Assembly: GCF_040537815.1 (NCBI RefSeq)
Contig: NZ_JBEWSZ010000007.1
Coordinates: forward strand, 82,273 to 146,272
Origin: Mesorhizobium shangrilense
GTDB taxonomy: Bacteria > Pseudomonadota > Alphaproteobacteria > Rhizobiales > Rhizobiaceae
Direction: 5' to 3'
Length of the DNA stretch: 64,000 nt
In this document: piece after piece, positions 26,907 to 35,225 of the stretch
Position numbering within the stretch: position 1 is the stretch's first letter
Layout of the letters: the number at the start of each line of letters is the position of its first letter
The notes under the pieces: generated by a model
Seen by the model: the letters and a program-made list of their open reading frames with translations, nothing else
Told to the model about the DNA's origin: nothing
Database searches by the model: none
Made by a program: the position numbers and the translations under genes

Positions 26907-27092
26907 ATGGCCTTCACTGTCATCTGGTACGGAAGACAGGGCATCGTCGACAAGGAGACGTTCGACGCCGAGAAGACTGCGAAAGACCATGCAATCTCGA
27001 TGTTCCAGACCCGAAAAGGTGACGATGGAATCGTCGCCGTTGAAGTTCGTAACGACAACGGCGCTGTGGTCTTTAGCCATGCGGAGAACTAG
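26907..27092 (+). CDS. Small hypothetical protein
   Basis: A 61-residue product from ATG 26907: MAFTVIWYGRQGIVDKETFD, then AEKTAKDHAISMFQTRKGDD and VAVEVRNDNGAVVFSHAEN. This reads as a compact beta-alpha-beta fold like many small rhizobial proteins of unknown function. Composition and codon usage look genuine. It is followed by non-coding sequence, and no partner is evident. Confidence 0.6.
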   Translation: MAFTVIWYGRQGIVDKETFDAEKTAKDHAISMFQTRKGDDGIVAVEVRNDNGAVVFSHAEN

Positions 27093-27435
27093 CGATGGCC
27101 ATCCGGTCTCGCGCAGTCGCTACCCAACCGTAGGGGCGGCTTCACCGGCCCCGTAGAGCCCTACAAGATCCAAAGGGCGGTCTGGGGACTTCCTTCACCG
27201 TTTGCAGAAGCACCTGATTCAGAGCCACCAGTGCACGGTGGCGATCTGAACTGGACGAAATTCTCGGCTACTCTGTTAGCTTGATTTGCCTGCCGGCTGA
27301 ATGTCGACTTTGACCCAAGCGGACATCGGCACTCATGCCACGACCACCCTACGCGGTAGCGACGCACCACCTCCACGATGCGGCATTGGGGCGGAGAGCC
27401 AGCGGTCGGCCTCAATATGTGCTTAGGCTCGTCGA

Positions 27436-27639
27436 TCACGACTCACCGATGTCGACGACGGTCGCTAGGTCGCAGATCATCTGAGAGTGGAACATCACGG
27501 GCCGGCCGTCCCGCGGATCAATTCCGAAGGAATGCGTCATGACGGGCTCGAAGGCGCCGAGCGCATCCTGCTCCGCGTTGAGGTTGTCCCAGTCCTCGTA
27601 GCGGTGCTCCGCGCCTGCCTTGTCCATCTGCTCCCCCAT
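27436..27639 (-). CDS. Small hypothetical protein
   Basis: A 67-codon frame (EDWDNLNAEQDALGAFEPVM, then SFGIDPRDGRPVMFHSQMIC) with an acidic N-terminal half. No family is recognised. It overlaps a frame on the opposite strand, but this one has the better composition. It is divergent from the VOC gene at 27790. Confidence 0.4.
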   Translation of the reverse strand: MGEQMDKAGAEHRYEDWDNLNAEQDALGAFEPVMTHSFGIDPRDGRPVMFHSQMICDLATVVDIGES

Positions 27640-27789
27640 CCGCCGGCTATCGCAAAAATGACAGCAAGGGCGGCAACGGCCCGGCTACCACAGTCGAATA
27701 CGCGCCCGGGAGCGGTCGACCCGAACTATGCGCAAGACAGGCATATCTTTCGCAGCTAATGTTCCAGCGCTGCAGGGAGACAACGGCCG

Positions 27790-28692
27790 ATGAAGAGCCA
27801 AGAAATTCTGGCCAACACCACCCGTCTCGGCCCAGTTCATCTGCGCGTCGTCGACATTCCAGCCGCCTTACCGGTCTGGCGTGACGTGGTCGGCCTCTCG
27901 ACCCTGACCAGGGACGGCGGGATCGCCGAATTCGGCGTCGACGGCAAGACCCTTATTGTGCTGCACGCCGGGGCAGCAACCGTCCTGCCGTCAAAGTCTC
28001 GCGATCTTTTTCATGTCGCCATCCATGTCACGACACGCAAGGAATTGGCCCGAGTCGCCGCCCGGCTGCGGGCCTCCGGCCTGAGGCACAGCGCCCAGGA
28101 TCACCTGATCTCGGAATCCCTTTACGTTTCCGACCCTTCCGGCAACGGGATCGAGATCTGCTTCGACACGCCCGGGCGCTTCGCTTCTAGGGAAGAGATG
28201 GCTGGCGGCGGTGTTTCGCTTGTCGCCAAGGACGGCACAAGGCATTCCGGGCTCGAACCTCTGGATATCGATCGATTGCTGCGGCAGCTCGACCCGGCGG
28301 ACCGTGTCAAAGTTCCGCTGGCGGCGGATACCTTCATCGGTCACATTCATATGCGCGCGCGGTCGCCCGAAACGCTGATGGCGTTCTACCTCAGCGTGCT
28401 TGGCTTCAGGCCACATATCCAGTCTGCAACGTTTGGCCTGTTCGACTGCGGCACCGAGGAACGCCCACACATGGTGGCGTTCAACATCTGGGCTCGCGAC
28501 GAGCTGAAGGAGCCACCGCTCGGCGCGGCAGGTCTGGAGCATTTTACCGTCGTGCTTCCCACCCGGGAAGACCTCGCGGCCGTCGCGCGACGTCTCGGCG
28601 ATGCGCACGTGCCCTCGCTACAAACGGACGGGGCGCTGGACCTCTCCGACCCTGAGGGAAACCGCCTGCGGATGGTGCTCGCAAGCGACTGA
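27790..28692 (+). CDS. VOC-superfamily (catechol 2,3-dioxygenase-like) protein
   Basis: A 300-residue protein with two vicinal-oxygen-chelate modules. Module one starts LGPVHLRVVDIPAALPVWRD and has FHVAIHVTT and YVSDPSGNGIEICFD. Module two starts IGHIHMRARSPETLMAFYLS and ends LSDPEGNRLRMVLAS. The likely metal ligands are His (HLRV and GHIHMR), a middle His and the C-terminal Glu of GNGIEI/GNRLRM; the last position of module two is not Glu, so one site may be modified. It precedes the sulfotransferase-like gene by 34 bp, so the two may be cotranscribed. Activity (extradiol cleavage or glyoxalase-like) cannot be settled. Confidence 0.85.
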   Translation: MKSQEILANTTRLGPVHLRVVDIPAALPVWRDVVGLSTLTRDGGIAEFGVDGKTLIVLHAGAATVLPSKSRDLFHVAIHVTTRKELARVAARLRASGLRHSAQDHLISESLYVSDPSGNGIEICFDTPGRFASREEMAGGGVSLVAKDGTRHSGLEPLDIDRLLRQLDPADRVKVPLAADTFIGHIHMRARSPETLMAFYLSVLGFRPHIQSATFGLFDCGTEERPHMVAFNIWARDELKEPPLGAAGLEHFTVVLPTREDLAAVARRLGDAHVPSLQTDGALDLSDPEGNRLRMVLASD

Positions 28693-28726
28693 TCTGACGG
28701 CTGTAGGCCTGAACCCGGGGGGGACA

Positions 28727-29329
28727 ATGGCGATAAGGGTAATCGGAACGGGCTTTGGCCGGACAGGAACGGATTCGATGCGCGAGGCGCTGACGATCCT
28801 CGGCTTCGGCCCCTGTCACCACATGTTCGAAGTCATGGCCAATGAAGACCAGAAGCGGCTTTGGCGTGCGCTGGCGAAGGGCACGGCACCAGACTGGAAC
28901 CAGCTGTTTGCGGGCTACGCGTCCTGCATCGACTGGCCCTCGGCGCACTATTGGCGTGACCTGATTGAGTTCTACCCGGACGCCCGGGTCATCCTGACAT
29001 GCCGATCGCCGGAAAGCTGGTGGAAAAGCTTCGAGAAAACGATCCTGGCAGGCATCAGCCAGAGCACGGATCAGGAGTCGCTGGGTCTTGCCTTGATCTC
29101 CAGGCAGGTCTTCGGCGGCCGGCCGCACGATCGCGCCAATGCCATAGCCGTCTACGAAGCCAATGTAAGGGCGGTCATTGCGACAGTGCCGCCGGGTCGG
29201 CTGCTGGTCCACAATCTGGGAGATGGGTGGAAGCCGATCTGCCTGCATCTCGGTGTGCCGGTGCCGGACCAGTCCTATCCCAATCGCAACAACACCAAGG
29301 ACTTTCAGTCGGCTCTTGCACAGAACTAG
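28727..29329 (+). CDS. Sulfotransferase-family protein
   Basis: A 200-residue protein beginning with the PAPS-binding P-loop VIGTGFGRTGTDSMREAL, the 5'-phosphosulfate motif of the family. PDARVILTCRSPESWWKSFE carries the 3'-phosphate motif Arg-Ser. It belongs to the short bacterial sulfotransferase or sulfotransferase-like group also described for eukaryotic nucleoside-diphosphate-sugar-like proteins. The start ATG 28727 follows a G-rich ribosome site (GGGGGGG). It is probably in an operon with the VOC gene. The acceptor is unknown. Confidence 0.85.
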   Translation: MAIRVIGTGFGRTGTDSMREALTILGFGPCHHMFEVMANEDQKRLWRALAKGTAPDWNQLFAGYASCIDWPSAHYWRDLIEFYPDARVILTCRSPESWWKSFEKTILAGISQSTDQESLGLALISRQVFGGRPHDRANAIAVYEANVRAVIATVPPGRLLVHNLGDGWKPICLHLGVPVPDQSYPNRNNTKDFQSALAQN

Positions 29330-29575
29330 TCAGACCGTCTGCAAGGGGTGGAAGCAGACCTTCGGATCAAAGGACCGGTGACCGTGATGCGCCCACAAGG
29401 AGACGTTCGCTGCTGTCGGGTTGTGCAAGCATCGTAAATTGCACCGTTACTAGGGCAGCCCGGCGGCGCGGAGGGCCTCGCCGAGAGAGACCGCGAGCGC
29501 CGGCGCGCAATTCACGCCTGAAAATTGCCTCGCTCTCGGCCCGCCCGTGTCGATGAATTTGCGACCTCAATCTGA

Positions 29576-30091
29576 GTGACCTATGCTCAAGCAATGCAAC
29601 ATCTCAGTTCGTTGACCGCCAGGCCCCCGCATGGATATTCCGACAAAGAACTCGATGCCTTTGTCAAGTTGGTTGTTTCGGAGGGCGAAGTTTCCCACTA
29701 TGGGCTGCTTGAACGCATCAAGGGTGCGCGGGGCCTAGTCATGCTCTATGACGGTAAGAAGCTGGTCGGAACTGCCGCGATTAAAAATCCAGAGCCGGAC
29801 TATCGAACCGCCGTCTTTGCCAAATCGAAATCAAATGCGGACGCCGCCGCCTACCCAGTCGAACTAGTGTATGTGGTCGTCGCAGAAAGCCATCGCCGTC
29901 ATAAATTGGGCTGGCGTCTCGTCGACGCGGCGCTGTCATTCGCAAGCGGATCAGCCGTGTTCGCTACAACGCACAGCAATAATGCCGCCATGCGGCGAAT
30001 CTTGCCGGCTCGCGGTTTCACGGCCAATGGGTCTCCCTACCCGTCCACCGAACATCCCGGTCAGGAAATTCATCTGTTCCTTCGTGGGTAA
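29576..30091 (+). CDS. GNAT-like acetyltransferase
   Basis: A 171-residue protein with the GNAT layout: GLVMLYDGKKLVGTAAIKNP near residue 52, then VELVYVVVAESHRRHKLGWR (acetyl-CoA loop, RxxGxG-like form RRHKLGW), and ATTHSNNAAMRRILPARGF before the C-terminus. The start is a GTG at 29576; ATG 29594 (MQHLSS) is an alternative. Isolated gene; substrate unknown. Confidence 0.75.
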   Translation: MTYAQAMQHLSSLTARPPHGYSDKELDAFVKLVVSEGEVSHYGLLERIKGARGLVMLYDGKKLVGTAAIKNPEPDYRTAVFAKSKSNADAAAYPVELVYVVVAESHRRHKLGWRLVDAALSFASGSAVFATTHSNNAAMRRILPARGFTANGSPYPSTEHPGQEIHLFLRG

Positions 30092-30292
30092 GCGCCCTGA
30101 GGACCGAACCTGGCCCTATAGCCCGAGCACGCGGTCTTGTTCGACTTGCGGCAGAAAGCTTAGGATCCCTCGAGGAACGACTGCAGCGCCAACCGCGCCG
30201 ATCCGCCGGTAACGTGCAGAGCCTACGAGGCGCAGCATGGCTAACCCCTCGCCCCTCATGCAACTGTCGTGGCTGACTGATAGGGTGAGCAC

Positions 30293-30676
30293 ATGGTCAA
30301 ATTTCAGCCCGATGGCTGGCGCACCGTCACACCAAGAATCGTCACCGACGACGTCAGGGGCTTGGTCGAATTTCTCAAAACCGTATTCGACGCGACCGGC
30401 GAGTATCGGACTGGGGCGCCGGCAGAGATGAAGATTGGCGACTCTATCGTGATGGTCAGCGGCGATGGCGAACGCGAAGCAATGCCGGCTTTCCTCTATG
30501 TGTATGTAGAAGACACTGACGAAACGTACCGGCGTGCAATCGGTGCGGGCGGAGAGTCGATTGAGGAACCTAAGGACACGCCTTATGGCGACCGCCGAGC
30601 GATGATGCAGGATGCGTGGGGGAATAGATGGCAGATCGGGACACATCGGGAAGACTTGTCAGTCAACGAAATTTGA
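30293..30676 (+). CDS. PhnB/glyoxalase-like VOC protein
   Basis: A 127-residue single-module VOC protein: TVTPRIVTDDVRGLVEFLKT, AEMKIGDSIVMVS, AFLYVYVEDTDETYRRAI, and the end RRAMMQDAWGNRWQIGTH. The type is close to PhnB or bleomycin-resistance-like proteins, which bind small molecules or metals. ATG 30293 follows AGGGTGAGC. No partner gene nearby. Confidence 0.8.
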   Translation: MVKFQPDGWRTVTPRIVTDDVRGLVEFLKTVFDATGEYRTGAPAEMKIGDSIVMVSGDGEREAMPAFLYVYVEDTDETYRRAIGAGGESIEEPKDTPYGDRRAMMQDAWGNRWQIGTHREDLSVNEI

Positions 30677-30772
30677 GAATGCATGCGCGGAAGCTGACTT
30701 GTTCCGGTTGGGATGAGTCCTGTCCAACCGCTCCGCCCTAGCGTGTTAACGCTAATCAGAGGCACGGACACA

Positions 30773-30945
30773 TCAATCTTCTTTAGCGGACTTTTTCAAA
30801 CCGGCCAGCATCATCGTCCAATTTTTCTTGAGTTCGGCCTTGGTCTTTTCGTCAACCTTGGCAGCAGGACCCATGTCGATCAGCCCCCACGTCACCCTTG
30901 TCTTGTTCTCGTCCGAGTCGAGCGCAGCGGAAATCGATCTAGCTC
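30773..30945 (-). pseudogene. SRPBCC/AHSA1-type protein, C-terminal fragment
   Basis: The minus-strand end reads ISAALDSDENKTRVTWGLID, MGPAAKVDEKTKAELKKNW and TMMLAGLKKSAKED, a good match to the last ~55 residues of polyketide-cyclase/AHSA1 proteins. Immediately to the right starts the 3' end of formate dehydrogenase on the same strand, and the first ~90 residues of the family are missing. It seems the formate dehydrogenase gene was joined to the middle of an old AHSA1 gene. Confidence 0.6.
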
Positions 30946-32153
30946 GGATCACTCCTGGCCTTGAAGCGTGCTGCCTCTTCCGAACCGCGGGTGGCGTCTC
31001 CCACGCTGTAGGAATGCGCACCGGCGCCGGCGAGCTTGCCGCCATCGACGATCAGATATTCCTCACGGATCGGCCGGCCTTCGAACCAGCATTCGAGAAT
31101 TTCGCGGGTGCCTGCGGCGTAGCGCGCCTGGGCGGAGAGCGACGATCCTGAAATGTGCGGCGTCATGCCGTGATGCGGCATCGATCGCCACGGATGATCC
31201 TTGGGAGCCGGTTGCGGGAACCAGACGTCGCCGGCATAGCCAGCGAGTTGGCCACTCTCCAGCGCGCGGGCGATGGCGTCACGATTGCAGATCTTGCCGC
31301 GCGCCGTGTTCACCAGATAGGCGCCGCGTTTCATCCTGGCGATCATCGTCTCGTCGAAGAGGTTCTCCGTCTCCGGATGCAGAGGTGCATTGATCGTGAC
31401 CACGTCGCAGACGCCGACCATGGATGCGGGATCCTGGTGGAAGGTGGCGCCAAGTTCTTTCTCGACCGCCTCAGCCAGTCGGTGGCGATCGGTGTAGTGC
31501 AACTTGACGTCGAACGGCTTTAGCCGGCGCAATACCGCGCTGCCGATCCGGCCGGCGCCGACGGTTCCGATCTGCATGCCCTCGATATCGTAGGAGCGTG
31601 CGACGCAGTCGGCGATATTCCAGCCGCCTTTCACGACCCACTGGTAGGACGGGATGTAGTTGCGCACGAGCCCCAGGATCATCATGACCACATGCTCGGA
31701 CACGCTGATCGAATTGCAATAAGTCACCTCGGCGACCGTGATGCCGCGGTCCATGGCGGCCTGAAGATCGACATGATCGGATCCGATGCCGGCGGTGATC
31801 GCAAGCTTCAGTCTGCTTGCCTTGGCTATTCGTTCTTCGGTCAGATATGCCGGCCAGAACGGCTGCGAGATCACGATTTCGGCGTCGACGAGTTCGCGTT
31901 CAAAAATGCTGTCGGGACCGTCTTTGTCCGAGGTCACTACCAGGCTGTGGCCCGCGCCTTCGAGAAATTTCCTCAGACCGAGTTCGCCCGACACGCTACC
32001 GAGCAAGACCCCTGGTTCAAAGTTAATGGTCTTCGGCGTGGGAAGTGTCTGGCCGCCGGGATAGCGGTCGAGCTTCGGCAAGCCGTCCCGCGCATATTTT
32101 GTCGGATAACCGTCGACCGGATCGTCATAGAGGACGCAAACGACCTTTGCCAT
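30939..32153 (-). CDS. fdh: NAD-dependent formate dehydrogenase
   Basis: A 404-residue soluble enzyme oxidising formate to CO2 with NAD+ (EC 1.17.1.9), the usual size. The Rossmann motif GTVGAGRIGSAVLRRLKPFD is near residue 196, followed by the NAD-selective Asp in YTDRHRL. The catalytic Arg lies in NTARGKICNRDA, Gln in WFPQPAPKDHPW and His in MTPHISGSSLSAQARYAAG. Formate-site residues FWPAYLTEERI are also in place. Start at ATG 32153, with GGGAG upstream; a longer frame has no similarity. The last four residues (SDPS) run into the truncated AHSA1 gene. It may serve methyl or one-carbon oxidation. No metal-type fdh genes are near. Confidence 0.96.
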   Translation of the reverse strand: MAKVVCVLYDDPVDGYPTKYARDGLPKLDRYPGGQTLPTPKTINFEPGVLLGSVSGELGLRKFLEGAGHSLVVTSDKDGPDSIFERELVDAEIVISQPFWPAYLTEERIAKASRLKLAITAGIGSDHVDLQAAMDRGITVAEVTYCNSISVSEHVVMMILGLVRNYIPSYQWVVKGGWNIADCVARSYDIEGMQIGTVGAGRIGSAVLRRLKPFDVKLHYTDRHRLAEAVEKELGATFHQDPASMVGVCDVVTINAPLHPETENLFDETMIARMKRGAYLVNTARGKICNRDAIARALESGQLAGYAGDVWFPQPAPKDHPWRSMPHHGMTPHISGSSLSAQARYAAGTREILECWFEGRPIREEYLIVDGGKLAGAGAHSYSVGDATRGSEEAARFKARSDPS

Positions 32154-32746
32154 TGTGTATCTCCCTTCGTCTGACAACGAAGAGGAAGACGCTCTGTTGT
32201 TAACGCTGCCGGCCAACTATGGCCGGCACGGCGATGCTCTGTTGAATCGCTGGTGGGGAGCAGACTCATCTGCCGGCGCTTCCTCATTCGGAAAGATGTG
32301 CGCTATCGCGTATTACATGGAAGACCCGGGCATGGTTTCAAGTGCTGCGGGCGGCACTGGTGCAGCGTTTGAGCTCCTTTGTTTCAGACCTCGCGCACGG
32401 TATGCTGACAACAAATGATTGATGCGGACACTTCAGAAATGCCGAGGTTGGGCACCGTGCATCATGATCACTGACAGGTTCCGACTTCCCAGGCCTCAAG
32501 GGCTTCTGCATCCCCCAAAGATTGCAAACAACCTGTTAGTCAGCGCTTATCAAGCAGAGGAATCTCGCATCGCTTGCCGCTCAGACGGTATTGCAGCCAG
32601 TTCGCAACGCTCACCGATGTCACCTGGAAATGGCGAAAGTGACGAGACAGACAGGCAGCTTATGCAAGTCCTGATCAAGTTCGAGTTGCGGACGCACTAG
32701 CCAGCGCTACAAGGCTAGCCTTTCCACAATGCGGGCCGTTTGTTGT
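32154..32746. other. Intergenic stretch without a recognised gene
   Basis: About 590 bp upstream of formate dehydrogenase. It should contain its promoter, but no clear sigma-type boxes or operator were recognised. Open frames here have shadow-like composition. The last part leads into the duplicated segment. Confidence 0.45.
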
Positions 32747-32926
32747 CTTTTTACAGAAGATACGAAAACGCCGCTCGACCGGAAGGGAGCGGCGTTTACC
32801 AAGTGTGGTGTCCTACCCTAGACGAAACCCCGATTTGGTCGGGGCCGTCGGACTTGAACCGACGTTTCCAGCTTGTTCGCTATCAGTCTATAAGTGGTGT
32901 TTTCCTGTCGTCCTTGCAAGCGCCAT
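32747..32926 (-). repeat. Duplicated 180 bp segment with tRNA-like 3' end, copy 1
   Basis: This segment matches 43871-44051 at about nine of ten positions, in the same orientation. On the minus strand it contains a T-arm-like GTCGGTTCAAGTCC followed by GGCCCCGACCA, i.e. a stem, seven-base acceptor strand, discriminator A and CCA, then after ~55 bases a GC-rich terminator hairpin. No matching 5' tRNA half was found upstream, so it is a 3' tRNA fragment or tRNA-like RNA end. Such ends are common integration targets, so the pair may be old attachment sites. Confidence 0.55.
32766..32797 (-). terminator. Terminator hairpin within repeat copy 1
   Basis: AAACGCCGCTC (32766-32776) pairs with GAGCGGCGTTT (32787-32797) around a ten-base loop, an 11 bp stem. 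Read on the minus strand it ends in four T residues. It follows the tRNA-like 3' end, as expected for a stable RNA transcript. Confidence 0.6.
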
Positions 32927-33202
32927 CGGCGCAGCTTTGCAGGGTGTGCAAGGATAGTCGGAGTCGATACAATTCCATCCGAATTCCGCAATTGAACGAC
33001 CGCTGCTTTCCGGCTTCCGTGACGCGCACACTTGCTGGTTCTGCCGTCAGCAACGTCATCAATCGACCGGTCGCGTTCGACGCGGCTCGGAACGGCGATG
33101 ATGCAACGATATCCTGACTCGCCGTAACGGCAGACGCTGGCCCTGTCGCCTAACTGCTCCGCCACTGTTTTCAGCGGAGCCATAAGCCCGCGCCGAAAAA
33201 TA

Positions 33203-33547
33203 CTAGAAGCCCCGCTCCTGCGGGGTTTTTCGTTGGGGGAAGCGTTGCGGCGACATCGACGGGTGATCCGCAGGAGAGGGAGCAGCGCCAGAGATCAGCG
33301 ATGCGGCTTGGTCGGCACAAGACGACGGCAGGCCAACCTCACCAAGCCACTCGTCGTAGTGATGGTTTAGGGCCAACAACAACTCGTCTGGCTGATCCAT
33401 GCCGCTTTGGAACAACTCGATGATTTGACGGCCAAGACGTTCCCTGGCCGGATCACCCACTGCTATCCCGGCCTGATGGCAATAATCATCGACCACTGTG
33501 GCCAGTATTGAAAGCTGCTTTGAGTCCGCTGAGTCATTGAACGTCAT
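33203..33547 (-). CDS. Hypothetical protein
   Basis: A 114-codon frame from ATG 33547 with ATAATGACG context. The N-terminal 75 residues (LSILATVVDDYCHQAGIAVG, RERLGRQIIELFQSGMDQPD, LLLALNHHYDEWLGEVGLP) look like a small helical protein of a kind common in rhizobia, where VLDDYCxxxGI and LGxxIIxLFxxG occur together. The C-terminal 15 residues overlap an intrinsic terminator of the other strand, so the natural stop may have been altered. Function unknown. Confidence 0.55.
   Translation of the reverse strand: MTFNDSADSKQLSILATVVDDYCHQAGIAVGDPARERLGRQIIELFQSGMDQPDELLLALNHHYDEWLGEVGLPSSCADQAASLISGAAPSPADHPSMSPQRFPQRKTPQERGF
33210..33230 (+). terminator. Intrinsic terminator, plus strand
   Basis: CCCCGC (33210-33215), loop TCCT, GCGGGG (33220-33225) and TTTTT (33226-33230): a textbook terminator. 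No plus-strand protein gene ends nearby. A second hairpin, GCTCCGC/GCGGAGC (33157-33181), lies just upstream. Confidence 0.75.
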
Positions 33548-33664
33548 TATCGCTTCTCCCTTTGTTGGGCGAAAGCGTGGTGGTCTCTTCCACTCGCCGG
33601 CTTGCCGGGAAGGTGCAGGCGACCATCGATATATAGTGTGCCGGTTTGGTACATACGACTCAAT

Positions 33665-33862
33665 TTGAACTCGTTGGCAGCCTTCATGACGATGAAGGCC
33701 GGACTGTTGATCAGGTCGTGCGCCCTGAGCAGACGATAGACCGAAGCCTCATCGACGCTCGCCCGCCGCCGGTATCGGCGTCATGAAGTTCGAGCGGCAA
33801 TACTTCACCATGCCCTCGACCTTGCCCTTGTCGTTCCCCTTTGGCGGGAGCGCACTAGCCGA
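33665..33862 (-). pseudogene. Joined fragments of two transposases (IS21 IstA and IS3 OrfB types)
   Basis: Read leftwards, the right part gives PAKGNDKGKVEGMVKYCRSN and FMTPIPAAG, an IstA-type segment. From about 33,775 a different frame gives DEASVYRLLRAHDLINSPAF and IVMKAANEFK, an IS3-group OrfB segment. Neither has its catalytic domain. The junction shows one element inserted in or recombined with another before decay. This IstA fragment is separate from the intact IS21 at 50.6-53.2 kb. Confidence 0.65.
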
Positions 33863-33875
33863 AGAAGCTCTTTAA

Positions 33876-34796
33876 TCAGTGATCCCACAATATCTCCTGG
33901 AGCATTTCCTCGAGCGAGTACGGCGAAATTCCAAGTTCTCCAAATCCCGGCATCTCCGGCGATGACACGTTGTCGACCTGCATCAGTTCCACTTGATTCC
34001 GAGTGACGGGCGGGCTCGGGAGCATTTCGGCGAACCAAGCCAGCGCGTGCCAAGCGGCAAATGGGATTGGAATCAGTTTGGGCTTAAGACCGGCTTCGTG
34101 CGCAACGGCTCTGAGAAATTCCTTGTAAGAGTAGACGCGAGGACCGCCGCACTCATACGTGATCGCATGCGTTTCCGTCCCCTGCAGCACTCTTGCGGTC
34201 GCCTCTGCCACATCGCCCACATAGGCCGGCTGCAATCTCGTCAGGCCGCGACCGAACATCGGATAGATTGGAAGCCGGCGGAGAAGTTTGAGGATAATGG
34301 TGAAAAACGCGTCATCCGGTCCGAACATCACCGCCGGGCGGATGATAGTGGCGTCAGCAAACGCGGCACGCACCACCAGTTCGCCTTCGCCACGCTTGCG
34401 GATGTAGAGCGACGGCGAGGCAACATCGGAGCCGATTCCTGAAATGTGAGCGAGCCGTTCGACGCCAGCTCGGTGTGCTTGGGCTGCAACCCGCCGAGCT
34501 GACTCGACATGCACGGAATGAAAGGTCTCCTGTCCCTGTTCGACATAAAGACTGACCGCATTTACAACACCGTAAGCACCGGCAAGTGCATCGGCGATCG
34601 CCCGCTCATCGTGGATATTGGCTTCGACCGATTGAAGTTGCGGATCATCAGAACCAAACAGCTTCTTGGCCCGTTCCGGATGTCTTGATGCAATCCGAAC
34701 GAAAAACTCACCATCGCGGAGATGCCGAACAACGCGGCGGCCGAGAAACCCGGTTCCACCGAACACGGTGACGACGCGATGGTTCATGGCAGCCAT
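33876..34796 (-). CDS. NDUFA9-like atypical SDR (complex I-associated NAD(P)-binding protein)
   Basis: A 306-residue atypical short-chain dehydrogenase. The Rossmann start is VVTVFGGTGFLGRRVVRHL with TGxxGxxG, then RIASRHPERAKKLF (NADP-type Arg). AHISGIGSDVASPSLYIRKR gives the Tyr-x3-Lys-like YIRKRGEGE, and ATIIRPAVMFGPDDAFF the substrate loop. This is the family annotated as NDUFA9-like in alphaproteobacteria. It may stabilise complex I or act as a quinone- or sugar-epimerase-like enzyme. The start ATG has no clear ribosome site; a second ATG is four codons in. It is notable that a lone nuoD lies 8 kb away inside the same repeat-bounded segment. Confidence 0.88.
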   Translation of the reverse strand: MAAMNHRVVTVFGGTGFLGRRVVRHLRDGEFFVRIASRHPERAKKLFGSDDPQLQSVEANIHDERAIADALAGAYGVVNAVSLYVEQGQETFHSVHVESARRVAAQAHRAGVERLAHISGIGSDVASPSLYIRKRGEGELVVRAAFADATIIRPAVMFGPDDAFFTIILKLLRRLPIYPMFGRGLTRLQPAYVGDVAEATARVLQGTETHAITYECGGPRVYSYKEFLRAVAHEAGLKPKLIPIPFAAWHALAWFAEMLPSPPVTRNQVELMQVDNVSSPEMPGFGELGISPYSLEEMLQEILWDH

Positions 34797-34863
34797 GGCT
34801 TAGACTTTGTCAGCTCATGTCGGCCGTCTCGACCCGGCGGTTCAGGTCATGTGGGCGGCACGC

Positions 34864-35190
34864 CTACTGACCACTATCTATCACCTGGGCTACCTCGTAC
34901 AGATTGGAATCGATCTCGTCCGGCAACTGATCGAAATGACCCCACTCCTTCCGGAATTCCGGCGATTGATGAGCCGATCGCAAGAGATCGCGATTCTGCC
35001 ATTGGACGTAGCTGACGATGCGCCGCTCGTCGAAGCTGCGATGCAGGCTGATTGAGATGAAGCCAGGCTGGCGCGCCATAAAGCGCGCCCGCTCGGTCAT
35101 GACGGACAATGCCTCGGCCTGCTTGTCCGGTTCAGAATTGACGATGGTGATTTGGGTGACGGGTTGATTGTCGGTTCGGATGTGTGGCAT
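34864..35190 (-). CDS. Antibiotic biosynthesis monooxygenase (ABM) domain protein
   Basis: A 108-residue ferredoxin-like ABM protein. It shows VTQITIVNSEPDKQAEALSV, ARQPGFISISLHRSFDERRI with the conserved Pro-Gly-Phe, and YVQWQNRDLLRSAHQSPEFR, the typical W..ExxxxH-type final helix. ABM proteins are small oxygenases, haem-degrading enzymes or quinone-handling proteins. Start at ATG 35190, with GAGGT upstream; the longer frame to 35229 lacks similarity. 35 bp after the pterin dehydratase on the same strand, so perhaps cotranscribed. Confidence 0.82.
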   Translation of the reverse strand: MPHIRTDNQPVTQITIVNSEPDKQAEALSVMTERARFMARQPGFISISLHRSFDERRIVSYVQWQNRDLLRSAHQSPEFRKEWGHFDQLPDEIDSNLYEVAQVIDSGQ

Positions 35191-35225
35191 AGGGACCTCG
35201 CTAGATTGGCAATGGATTTGCCGTG

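Noticed and set aside
27161..27439. 92-codon minus-strand frame
   Set aside because: Shadow-like composition and no ribosome site; only its overlap with the preceding frame is suggestive.
30116..30646. 176-codon minus-strand frame
   Set aside because: Antisense to the recognised VOC gene at 30293-30676.
32818..33183. Minus-strand frame crossing repeat copy 1
   Set aside because: It translates the tRNA-like end (a known source of false proteins); the upstream part has no recognisable motif.
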